This document shows, piece after piece, positions 54,370 to 62,281 of a DNA stretch of 64,000 bases. The notes beneath the pieces are model-generated. The model had not been told where the DNA came from. It ran no database searches and was given only the letters and a program-made list of their open reading frames with translations. The position numbers were made by a program, and so were the translations under genes. Numbering within the stretch: the stretch's first letter is position 1; every line of letters starts with the position of its first letter. Location of the stretch: positions 6,386,001 to 6,450,000 of the forward strand of contig OY969916.1 in NCBI GenBank assembly GCA_963704535.1, in the 5' to 3' direction. Source of the stretch: G963704535 sp963704535. GTDB taxonomy: Bacteria; Chloroflexota; Chloroflexia; Chloroflexales; Roseiflexaceae.

Positions 54370-56223
54370 CTACTCCTCCCCCATCTCCGCTTGAAGCAGT
54401 TCGCGCCGGTACATCGCCGCATAGCGCCCGCCCTGGGCCACCAATTCGTGGTGGGTGCCTTGCTCGGCGATCCGGCCCTCGTGCAGCACCAGCACCCGGT
54501 CGGCGTCTTTCACCGTCGCGATCCGGTGGGCGATGATGATGCTGGTGCGGTCGCGCATGACCTCGCGCAGCGCGGCCAGGATCTCGGCGGCGGTGTGCGT
54601 ATCGACGCTGGAAAGCGCGTCGTCGAGCACCAGCACCGCCGGGTCGCGCAGCACGGCCCGCGCGATCGCAGTGCGCTGCTTCTGCCCGCCTGAGAGCGTC
54701 ACCCCGCGCTCGCCGATCAAGGTATCCAGGCCCCGCGGAAATTGCGGCAGGTCGTTATTCAGCCGCGAGATCGCGACGGCGCGCTCGACCTCGGCCTCGG
54801 GCGCGTCGGAGCGGCCAAAGGACACGTTCTCCCGCAGTGGCACGCTGAACAGAAAGGTATCCTGCGGCACGTAGCCGATGATGCGGCGCAGGTCGTCGAG
54901 CGGGAGCGTGCGGATGTCGTGGCCGTCGATCAGCACCTGGCCCTCGTCGGGGTCGCGCACCCGCGCCAGCAGGTTGACCAGCGTGGTCTTGCCGGAGCCG
55001 GTCGCGCCGACGATCGCCAGCGACGTGCCGCGCGGGATGGTGAAGGAGATGTGGCGCAGCACCCACTCATCGCGTGAAACGTGTTGCGTGTTGCGTGAAA
55101 CGTGTTGCGTGTTGCGTGTTGCGTCGTTCTCGGCTCTTTGTTCTTGGTTCTTTGTTCTTTGTTCTTGGTTCTCGTGGAGTTGGTGGTCGAAGCGGATGCC
55201 GACGTCGCGAAACTCGACCGTGCCCTGCACCACGAGCCGCTGCGACGGGCCGGGTGAGTCGGCGATGTCGGGCTGGCGGTGCAGCACCTCGGCGATCCGG
55301 CCCATCGAGGCGCTGGCCTGCTGGGAAAGGTTGAGCGTCCAGCCGAGCGCGATCATTGGCCAGGCCAGCAGCCCCAGGTAGGCGTTGAACAGCACCAGGT
55401 CCCCGACGGTCAGCGTGCCGGCGGCCACGAAGCGCCCGCCCACCAGCAGCACCAGCGCCCCGATCAGCCCCAGCACCGCCGTGATCGTCGGCCACAGCAG
55501 CCCACTGAGCAGCACATAGCGAACGTTCAGCGCCCGGTAGCCCTCGTTGGCCTCGCGAAAGACACGGATCTCGGCCTCCTCCTGGGCATACGCCTTGATC
55601 GTTCGGATGCCACTGAAGTTCTCTTGTGCCCGAGTCGAAAGATTGCCGAACTGATCCTGCACGTGGCGAAAGATGCGCTGCATCCGCGCGCCGACGACTA
55701 TGAACAGCACCGAGACGATCGGCAGCAGCAGGAGCACCAGCAGCGCCAGCGTCACATTGGTGACGAACATCAGCGTCCCGGCGAACGCGAGCATCAGCGC
55801 GGCGGTGATGGTCGAGTTGACGCCTGGGCCGAGGAACTGGCGCACGGCGGAAAGGTCGTTGGTCACGCGCGTCATCAGGTCGCCGGTGTGCGCCTGGCCG
55901 TAGAAGCCCTGGTCGAGCACTAGCAGGCGCTTGAATATGGCATCGCGAATGTCGAACTCGACCAGGTAGGACGCGCCGGCCACCAGCATACGCTGGCCGA
56001 AGCGGAAGCCGCTGTCGAACAACGCGATCAGCACCATCAGCCCGCCGTAGCGCAGCAGATCGACCGCCACGATGCCGCGCGTGTTCAGGTCGTCCACCAT
56101 GCGGCGCACGATCTGCGGTACGGCGCTGGTGGTCGCCGCAGTGCAGATGGCGCAGAGCAGCCCCAGGAGCAGCCGCCGGCGGTAGCGCGCCACGAAGGGC
56201 AGCAGGTGACGGAGCGTTTCCAT
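54370..56223 (-). CDS. ABC exporter half-transporter (ABCB type), degenerate-site subunit
   Basis: 617 residues: six membrane spans (about 20-310) and an ATPase domain with Walker A GATGSGKTT, signature LSGGQKQR, Walker B LVLDDALSS (Asp in place of the catalytic Glu) and IAHRIATV. This pattern is that of the TM287 side of heterodimeric exporters. A 38-residue low-complexity insert (EQRTKNQEQR ... RNTQHVSRNTQHVSR) lies just before WVLRHISF. AGGAGGTGATC is an excellent ribosome binding site 7-8 bases before ATG 56223. Substrate unknown; a multidrug or lipid exporter is likely. Confidence 0.9.
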   Translation of the reverse strand: METLRHLLPFVARYRRRLLLGLLCAICTAATTSAVPQIVRRMVDDLNTRGIVAVDLLRYGGLMVLIALFDSGFRFGQRMLVAGASYLVEFDIRDAIFKRLLVLDQGFYGQAHTGDLMTRVTNDLSAVRQFLGPGVNSTITAALMLAFAGTLMFVTNVTLALLVLLLLPIVSVLFIVVGARMQRIFRHVQDQFGNLSTRAQENFSGIRTIKAYAQEEAEIRVFREANEGYRALNVRYVLLSGLLWPTITAVLGLIGALVLLVGGRFVAAGTLTVGDLVLFNAYLGLLAWPMIALGWTLNLSQQASASMGRIAEVLHRQPDIADSPGPSQRLVVQGTVEFRDVGIRFDHQLHENQEQRTKNQEQRAENDATRNTQHVSRNTQHVSRDEWVLRHISFTIPRGTSLAIVGATGSGKTTLVNLLARVRDPDEGQVLIDGHDIRTLPLDDLRRIIGYVPQDTFLFSVPLRENVSFGRSDAPEAEVERAVAISRLNNDLPQFPRGLDTLIGERGVTLSGGQKQRTAIARAVLRDPAVLVLDDALSSVDTHTAAEILAALREVMRDRTSIIIAHRIATVKDADRVLVLHEGRIAEQGTHHELVAQGGRYAAMYRRELLQAEMGEE

Positions 56224-56409
56224 CGTTGATCACCTCCTTGGAGAGTACGCCGAGGACGCGGGTGGGGGATGGCAAGAAGCGCGCCGCCACAGGGCAGCGC
56301 GCGAACTCGGATAGTATAGCATCGACGTTCTGGCTTGGCTCTCGGACTTTTGATGGATGTTGGGAGAAGGAGGCCGGGGCAGTCGGCTAGCGCAGTTCCA
56401 AGGGAGATG

Positions 56410-56512
56410 TTTAGCCATCGAACACGGATGCTACGGATGGAGCGGATGTCCACGGATAGCTTCTTTTCCTAATCCGTACATATCGGTTCGATCCGTCTGA
56501 TCCGTGTTCTAT
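56410..56512. repeat. ACGGAT word-repeat forming a long inverted repeat
   Basis: GAACACGGAT, ACGGAT, GCGGAT and ACGGAT on one side, and ATCCGT, ATCCGT and GATCCGTGTTC on the other, can fold back. It occupies much of the 315-base gap 56224-56538, in which no gene is seen. Confidence 0.55.
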
Positions 56513-56538
56513 TCCCTACATTGTCGCTTGAAAGAGCA

Positions 56539-56799
56539 CTAGGATGGCTTCAGCTTCGCCACCAGATCGACGTACGACTGCATCGCGGCCTCTTTGGTGG
56601 TGCCTTTGAGCGTGGCCCATGCGTCGTACTTGGCCCGGCCAACGAAGTCGGTGAAGCCGGGCCTGCTCCCGCCGGCATCGCCCATCGTCGCCTGCTTGTA
56701 GAGGGCGTAGAGTTTCAGCATCGTCTCGTTATCCGGCCGCTGCGGCAGTTGCTGGGCTTCCTGGGCGGCGGTTTCGAACTGGGTCTGAAGTACGGACAT
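56539..56799 (-). CDS. Acyl-CoA-binding protein
   Basis: 86 residues, the normal ACBP length. The four-helix family pattern is evident: MLKLYALYKQATMGD, then RPGFTDFVGRAKYDAWATLKG and the final YVDLVAKL. The conserved Tyr, Lys and Trp that hold acyl-CoA are present. It buffers or carries long-chain acyl-CoA in the cytoplasm. AGGAGG lies about 6 bases before ATG 56799. It stands alone between repeats. Confidence 0.92.
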   Translation of the reverse strand: MSVLQTQFETAAQEAQQLPQRPDNETMLKLYALYKQATMGDAGGSRPGFTDFVGRAKYDAWATLKGTTKEAAMQSYVDLVAKLKPS

Positions 56800-56944
56800 C
56801 GGCTCCTCCTATCGTTTCAGATTGGTCCTGGCCGCCACTCGCAGCGCGACCGGAACTCCTCATATTATACACAAGTACCGAGCGGCAGATAACAGGAGGG
56901 CCGGATCGAGCTTTCAGCCCAATCCGGCCATCTGACCTAAATGA

Positions 56945-56999
56945 GTTGTAAAAGGGGGTGTGGGGGAAGCTCCACAAAACCCCTTCCCACTTTACAATC
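56945..56999 (+). repeat. MITE-like repeat, family B copy 4 (short)
   Basis: TTGTAAAAGGGGGTGTGGGGG ... CCCCTTCCCACTTTACAA, an imperfect inverted repeat of 55 bp. It lies 30 bases beyond the stop codon of the next gene (minus strand) and may act as a terminator. Confidence 0.6.
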
Positions 57000-57029
57000 C
57001 TGATAGGAATGCTATAGGCGGGCCGACCT

Positions 57030-58028
57030 TTACGGCGCGAGCACCTTGAAGTAGGCGATCGAGGTATGCTGGCTTGACGTGCCCTTGAAGACGAAGTACC
57101 ACAGGCCCGGCGGGATATCGAGTGTGTCGAGCGGCAGCCCATCGACCGCGCCCGCCGGGCCGATATTATAGGTCTCTACGGTGCCGACGACGCTGCCGTC
57201 CGGCGCGTTCAGCCAGAAGCCGATCTGCTCATTCGGCTCGAAACCAAAGATATCGAATACCAGCGGGTCGCCCTGCTTCACACACTTGGACGGCCGGACC
57301 CGCGCGCTGACCGGCTCAGGGACATCGGCACACGGATCACTTGGCGCGGGGGCCGGGGTGGGCGCTCCGCCGGCGCGGATCTCGTTGCCCAGCAGGCCGA
57401 GCAGCACATTGTACGGCGCCGCGTTCTCGGGGTGCAGCTCAAAACGACCACGCTCGAACCACTGCACTGTGTACGGTTTGCCGTCGCTAAGGGTCTCGAC
57501 CTGGGGATCGCCGAGCGGCAACCCGAACAGCGCCAGGTTTTCCGCCTCGGTCTTGCCGGCGCGCCCGTCGAACTCCAGGCCATTGGCACGCCAGGCACTC
57601 AGGATGTCGCCGCAGACATTGTGGCCGGTCTCAGGGAAGAAGCGGCAGCCGTTCTGCGCCCCGCTCTTGGGGAAGGTCTGCCAATCGCGCCCCTGCTGCG
57701 CCAGGCGGTCGGCGCCCAGGCGACCGAGCAGCACATCATACGGGCGCGCGTTCTCGGGGTGCAGCTCCAGGCGATTGCGCTGGAACCACTGGACTTGCAA
57801 TGCGTTGCCCTCGATCGTCTCCTGCTGCTGCGGCGTCACTGGGAAGCCGAAGACCGTCAGGCCGCCGTTCTGCTCCCAGAACTCGCGGATGCGCCCTTCG
57901 ATGCACTGCCCCGTCTCGGCGAAGCAGCGCTGTCCGGTTTGCGCTTGGGCGCCGCTGGGCATTGCGACAGCCAGAAGCGCGCCCACCAGGGCCAGAAGGG
58001 GGATGAGACGGAATGTTCGCTGAACCAT
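57030..58028 (-). CDS. Secreted protein with two 'ELHPEN' modules
   Basis: 332 residues with a signal peptide (cut likely after AQA, about 30). Two repeats of about 100 residues follow (about 33-120 and 125-215). Each has a pattern of Cys-F-x-ETG, FW or AW, a FGFP or FGLP turn, VQWF, then ELHPEN and LLGxLG. The C-terminal 100 residues form a beta-rich domain. The same module occurs twice in the subtilase at 58425. Conserved cysteines (RCFAETGQC, RFFPETGHNVC) suggest a disulfide. The function is unknown, probably cell-surface or substrate binding. Confidence 0.8.
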   Translation of the reverse strand: MVQRTFRLIPLLALVGALLAVAMPSGAQAQTGQRCFAETGQCIEGRIREFWEQNGGLTVFGFPVTPQQQETIEGNALQVQWFQRNRLELHPENARPYDVLLGRLGADRLAQQGRDWQTFPKSGAQNGCRFFPETGHNVCGDILSAWRANGLEFDGRAGKTEAENLALFGLPLGDPQVETLSDGKPYTVQWFERGRFELHPENAAPYNVLLGLLGNEIRAGGAPTPAPAPSDPCADVPEPVSARVRPSKCVKQGDPLVFDIFGFEPNEQIGFWLNAPDGSVVGTVETYNIGPAGAVDGLPLDTLDIPPGLWYFVFKGTSSQHTSIAYFKVLAP

Positions 58029-58192
58029 GGGTTGTTCCCTCCACTATGAAGAATGAAAGAGACTGCGGTCCTTTCAGTTGACCGGCGCTCCAGGTATAGA
58101 TCGTTAAAAAATCGTAAAAGACATGGGATGTGGTCTTTGCTATAGGTAGAACGTTGCATGGGCCGCATTTGGACCATGGCCGTTTGGAAATA

Positions 58193-58244
58193 AGAAGCCC
58201 GTCTGCTTCCAAGGTTTACAATCCCTGGAAGAAAACGGGCTTCT
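58193..58244 (-). terminator. Terminator-like hairpin after the ELHPEN subtilase
   Basis: AGAAGCCCGT-x-CTTCCA pairs with TGGAAG-x-ACGGGCTTCT, with TTATTTCC following on the minus strand. It lies about 180 bases beyond the stop of the gene at 58425. Confidence 0.5.
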
Positions 58245-58271
58245 TGGCAATGACTAGACAGCTCGGCGTAA

Positions 58272-58380
58272 ATAAACCGGCAGTTTTATCACGAAGGTAG
58301 GAAGACCGCGAAGAGGGCTGATAGATCTGGCTGTAGAGCCTTCGTGACCTTCGTATCTTCGCGAGCTTCGTGATGAGAAA
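58272..58380. repeat. CACGAAGGTA... word-repeat
   Basis: CAGTTTTATCACGAAGGTAG and AGACCGCGAAGAG, then the complement CTTCGTGACCTTCGTATCTTC, forming an inverted repeat. The same words stand before parA at 9372-9412 (CAGTTTTACCACGAAGATCG). It fills part of the 396-base gap 58029-58424, which has no gene. Confidence 0.55.
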
Positions 58381-58424
58381 TCCTGGGCGATCTTATGCTG
58401 AACTGTACTAGGAAGAGCGACAGG

Positions 58425-60494
58425 CTACCGCCGCCAGCCACGCCGCTCGGTCAGGTCGTTGGCCAGCAGGCCGAGCAGCACGCCCTGGTCGCCGTGGCTC
58501 TCAAAGCGCGCCCGCTCGAACCACTGCACAATATGCGGCTGCCCATCGGCCAGCGTCTCCACTTGCGGCTCCGAGAGCGGCTGCCCGAAGAGCGCCAGGC
58601 TCTCGGCCTCGCTGGTGCCGCGCCGGCCGTCGAACTCCAGCCCGTGCGCGCGCCAGTAGCTTAGGAACGGCTCGCACAGGCTATGCCCGGTCTCCTCGAA
58701 GAAGCGACAGTCCGGTCGCGGGTTGCCTTTCGGGAAGCTAAACCAGGTCCGGCCGCCGCCCTGTAGAGTCGTATCGCCGAGCCGGCTGAGCAGCACATTG
58801 TACGGCGACCGGTTCTCGGGGTGCAGCTCGAAGCGGTGCCGCTCGAAGTACTGGACCGTGTAATCGTGCCCGTCCTCGCCGTGCTCGGTGAACTCCTCGC
58901 TGGTCGGGTAGCCGAAGATCGGCAGCCCGCCGTTGCCCTCCCAATAGGCTCTGAACGTCCCGTGCAGGCTATGTTTGGTGGCCGCGAAGTAGGCCACCGA
59001 CGGGTCGGTCGGCGGCGGGACGGCCGCGAAGAACTGCGCGGCATCCGGCCCGAAGCTGAAATTGACCGTGGCGACGCTCAACGCGGTGCCGCTGAGCCAG
59101 ACCTGCTGCGGAGCAGCCATGCCGCCCGGCCCGCTCACGCTCACGGTGTAGGCGCCGGCCGGCAGGCCGCCGAAGCTGTAGAAGCCGGCCCCATCCGTCT
59201 GGATCTGCTGCCCGGTGTTGAGCGCGACCGTCGCCTGGCCGGCAGGCACCCCGGCCACGACACCCTGGATGCGCGATTGGTTGAGCACATTCGGGTCGCC
59301 CGCCATCTGGACAGCGCGCAGCAGGTTGAGGCGCCCATGGCCGTACTCGGGATCTCTGCCGGGCGGGCCCTGGTCGTCGGCGCTGGCCATCAGCACCTCC
59401 GCGAGCTGGTCGGCGCTCAGGTCGGGCCGCAGGGTCAGCGCCAGCCCGGCAGCGCCGGCCACATGCGGGCATGCGGCCGAAGTGCCATTCGCCGCGCCGT
59501 AGGTGTCGCCCTCGCGCTGGGTCCAGAGGGTGCTCCACAGCCCGACGCCCGGCGCGGCGATGTCCACAAAATCGCCGGTGGTCGAGAAGCCGGTCACCCG
59601 GTCGTTGACAGTCGACGCCGAGACGGCCAGCACGTAGGGGTAGGCGGCCGGGTAGTTGGGTACGTTGCCCTCGGCGTGGCCGTTGCCGGAAGCAGCGACC
59701 AGCAGCACATTGCGCTCGTGGGCGTAGGCGACGGCATCGCGCAGCACCTGGGTATCTTCCGGCCCGCCCAGGCTCATGCTGATGATCCGCGCGCCCTGGT
59801 CGGCCGCCCAGCGAATACCGGTGGCGATAGTCGCGTCGTCCCCCTGACCGCGCGAGTTCAGCACCTTGACCGGCAAGATCTTGCAGCCCCAGCAGATGCC
59901 GGCGATGCCGGTGCCATTATCGCTGTTCGCCGCCGCGACCCCGGCGACGTAGGTGCCGTGCCCCTCGTCGTCGCTGGCGTCGCCGTCGCCGTTGAAGAAA
60001 TCGTAGCCGGGCAGGACCTTGCCGGCCAGGTCGGGGTGCGAGGACGAGACGCCGGTGTCAAGTATGGCGATCGTGATCTCGCCGCCGGTGGTGATGTCCC
60101 AGGCCTCGAACGCCTTGATATTCGGCAGCGCCCACTGCTCGCCCACCACTGAGTCGCTGGGAGTGCGCATCAGCGTGCGAGTGTGATTGGGCTCGGCGTA
60201 CAGCACATCGGGGATTGTCGCGAGGCGGCGGGTGAGATCGCCCACGTCGGCGCCCGGCCCTAGCCGCACCCGGTAGGTGTCGCTTCCGGGGGCGATACTG
60301 GCCGCCGAAGTAGCGCCGGCCTGCCGCAGCAGGCCATTCACCGCCCCAGCCGAGAGCAGGGCACCTGGCCGGAGTTTCACGATCAGCTCGGTGGGAAGCG
60401 CGCCGTCTGAGCCGGCAGGTGCTCCGGTGACTCCGATAGGCCAGAGGGATACGAGCAGGAGCACGAGGACGAGAGCGGGACGCAGGTGTTTCAT
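58425..60494 (-). CDS. Secreted subtilase (S8) with two C-terminal 'ELHPEN' modules
   Basis: 689 residues with a signal peptide (about 1-25) and an inhibitor-like propeptide (about 35-110). The S8 catalytic domain has Asp in ILDTGVSSSHPDL (about 145), His in DDEGHGTYVAG (about 179), oxyanion Asn in AASGNGHAEG and Ser in NGTSAACPHVAG (about 337). A short beta domain (about 430-500) is followed by two modules shared with the gene at 57030 (ELHPEN at about 570; the second reads FESHGDQ). AAGGA lies before ATG 60494. It is extracellular; the modules may tether it to the surface. Confidence 0.92.
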   Translation of the reverse strand: MKHLRPALVLVLLLVSLWPIGVTGAPAGSDGALPTELIVKLRPGALLSAGAVNGLLRQAGATSAASIAPGSDTYRVRLGPGADVGDLTRRLATIPDVLYAEPNHTRTLMRTPSDSVVGEQWALPNIKAFEAWDITTGGEITIAILDTGVSSSHPDLAGKVLPGYDFFNGDGDASDDEGHGTYVAGVAAANSDNGTGIAGICWGCKILPVKVLNSRGQGDDATIATGIRWAADQGARIISMSLGGPEDTQVLRDAVAYAHERNVLLVAASGNGHAEGNVPNYPAAYPYVLAVSASTVNDRVTGFSTTGDFVDIAAPGVGLWSTLWTQREGDTYGAANGTSAACPHVAGAAGLALTLRPDLSADQLAEVLMASADDQGPPGRDPEYGHGRLNLLRAVQMAGDPNVLNQSRIQGVVAGVPAGQATVALNTGQQIQTDGAGFYSFGGLPAGAYTVSVSGPGGMAAPQQVWLSGTALSVATVNFSFGPDAAQFFAAVPPPTDPSVAYFAATKHSLHGTFRAYWEGNGGLPIFGYPTSEEFTEHGEDGHDYTVQYFERHRFELHPENRSPYNVLLSRLGDTTLQGGGRTWFSFPKGNPRPDCRFFEETGHSLCEPFLSYWRAHGLEFDGRRGTSEAESLALFGQPLSEPQVETLADGQPHIVQWFERARFESHGDQGVLLGLLANDLTERRGWRR

Positions 60495-60615
60495 GGTGTC
60501 CTTCGAGTTCAGGTTACAGGGTTGATAGCGCGGAACCGGGAGGAGGCGCAAAGCAGGCGATCTCCCGACCGCATCCATTCTACCCGCAACCTGATCAAGG
60601 CGCAAGGGCTATTAT

Positions 60616-61371
60616 TTAGCCAAACCGGCCAGTCACATAATCCTCGGTCCGCTGGTCGCGTGGGGCGATGAAGAGCTGGTTGCCGGGGCCGGTCTCGACG
60701 CAGGCGCCGCGCAGGAAGAACGCGGCCGCATCGCAGATCCGCGCGGCCTGCTGGATGCTATGGGGGACGATCACGATCGTGTAGTGGCTCTTGAGATCGA
60801 CCAACATCTCCTCGATCTTGGCGGTGGAGATCGGGTCAAGGGCGGCGGTCGGCGCGTCGAGCAACAGCACCTCGGGGTCCATCGCCAGCGCCCGCGCAAT
60901 GCTGAGGCGCTGCTGCTGGCCGCCCGAGAGGTTGAGGCCGGAGGAGTCGAGGCGGTCGCGCACCTCCTCCCACAGCGTCGCCTGGCTCAGAGCGCGCTCG
61001 ACCGTCTCGTCAAGTCGGGCGCGGTTACGCACGCCCATCAGCCGCAGGCCGTAGGTGACGTTGTCGAAGATCGACATCGGCAGCGGCACCGGTTGGGCGA
61101 AGACCATCCCGACGCGGCGGCGCAGCGCCGGCAGGTCGACCTCCGGCCTGAAGATGCTCTGGCCGTCCATCAGGATGTCGCCGGTGTGGCGCTCGTGCGG
61201 CTCCAGCTCGGCCATGCGGTTCAGCGAACGCAGCATCCCGCTCTTGCCGCCGCCCGCCGGGCCAAAGATCGCCAGCACCGCATTGCGCGGCACACTCAGT
61301 GTGATCTCGTTCAGCACCTGGTCCTGAGCATAGGCCAGCGAATAGTTCTTGATCTCGAATTTAGGGTTCAT
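60616..61371 (-). CDS. pstB: Phosphate ABC transporter ATPase PstB, lacking the Walker-B glutamate
   Basis: 251 residues. PstB features are clear: Walker A GPAGGGKSG, SLNRMAELEPHERHTG, LPMSIFDNV, signature LSGGQQQRLSIARAL, DPISTAKIEE and the H-loop IVPHSIQQAARICD. Two unusual changes stand out. Walker B reads LLLDAPTAALDP, with Ala where the catalytic Glu of DEP should be. The Q-loop reads VFAQP instead of VFQKP. The start is ATG 61371, without a good ribosome binding site. It follows pstA after a 73-base gap holding a strong hairpin. Confidence 0.88.
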   Translation of the reverse strand: MNPKFEIKNYSLAYAQDQVLNEITLSVPRNAVLAIFGPAGGGKSGMLRSLNRMAELEPHERHTGDILMDGQSIFRPEVDLPALRRRVGMVFAQPVPLPMSIFDNVTYGLRLMGVRNRARLDETVERALSQATLWEEVRDRLDSSGLNLSGGQQQRLSIARALAMDPEVLLLDAPTAALDPISTAKIEEMLVDLKSHYTIVIVPHSIQQAARICDAAAFFLRGACVETGPGNQLFIAPRDQRTEDYVTGRFG

Positions 61372-61396
61372 AACTTGACAGGTGGGCGGGAGGGGC

Positions 61397-61423
61397 GTGG
61401 GGAGGGCCGGCGGCCCTCCCCAC
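61397..61423. terminator. Perfect 13-bp hairpin between pstA and pstB
   Basis: GTGGGGAGGGCCG, one base, CGGCCCTCCCCAC. It is very stable and has no U-tract after it on the minus strand, so it may slow transcription, protect the upstream mRNA or reduce pstB expression. Confidence 0.55.
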
Positions 61424-61444
61424 AAACCCCACCCACAAAAAATC

Positions 61445-62281
61445 CTATCTTCGTACGTGGCGGGCGACGGCGCGGGTGATCAGGGCATTGGCAGCGATAT
61501 TGATCAGCAGAATGGTGATGATCAGCACCGCCCCGGTCGCGTAGGCCTTCTCTAGCGAGATCCCCTCGACCGCCAGGATGTAGAAATGGACCGCCATTGT
61601 GCGGATCGGCGAGAAGGGCGAGGTCGGTATGTTCAGCGCCGTGCCGGCCGTGAAGATCACGGCGGCGGTCTCGCTCACGGCGCGGCCGAACGAAAGGATG
61701 ATCCCGGTGACGATACCCGGCAGCGCGGTTGGCAGCACCGCAGTGGTGACCATCTCCCAGCGGGTCGCGCCGAGGCTGTAGCTGACATCGCGGTAGGCGT
61801 GTGGGACGGTCAGAATGGCCTCCTCGGCCGTGCGGATGATCGTTGGCAGCACCATCAGCGCCAGCGTCAGCCCGCCGGCCAGGATCGACCAGCCCATCTG
61901 CAAGTAGGTCACAAAGAAGATAAAGCCGAACAACCCGAAGATGATCGACGGCACGCCGGCCAGCGACTCGGTGCCGAAGCGGATCGCGCGGGTCAGCCGG
62001 CTCTCATAGGTGTACTCGGTCAGGAAGATCGCGCTGCCGACGCCGAGCGGCGTGGCGATCAGCAGTGCCACCACGCCCAGCACGATCGTGCCCAGGATCG
62101 TCGGCAGGATGCCGCCCTCGCGGCCAAGATCCTCGGGCACCCCGGTCAGAAATTCGATGCTGACCGAGGGCAGCCCGCGTAGCAGCAGAATCCCGATAAT
62201 CAGCACCAGCAGGCTCAGCGTCAGCCCGGCCGCCGCCCAGATGCACCCGAATGCGAAACGCTGTGTTCGTTGCTCGGTCAT
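61445..62281 (-). CDS. pstA: Phosphate ABC transporter permease PstA
   Basis: 278 residues with about six spans. The inner-membrane permease loop lies around SFGRAVSETAAVIFTAG (about 190-215), typical of PstA. GLPSVSIEFLTG and GGILPTILGT match the N-terminal region of the family. It pairs with PstC to form the phosphate channel. It overlaps pstC by 4 bases (ATGA). Confidence 0.93.
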   Translation of the reverse strand: MTEQRTQRFAFGCIWAAAGLTLSLLVLIIGILLLRGLPSVSIEFLTGVPEDLGREGGILPTILGTIVLGVVALLIATPLGVGSAIFLTEYTYESRLTRAIRFGTESLAGVPSIIFGLFGFIFFVTYLQMGWSILAGGLTLALMVLPTIIRTAEEAILTVPHAYRDVSYSLGATRWEMVTTAVLPTALPGIVTGIILSFGRAVSETAAVIFTAGTALNIPTSPFSPIRTMAVHFYILAVEGISLEKAYATGAVLIITILLINIAANALITRAVARHVRR

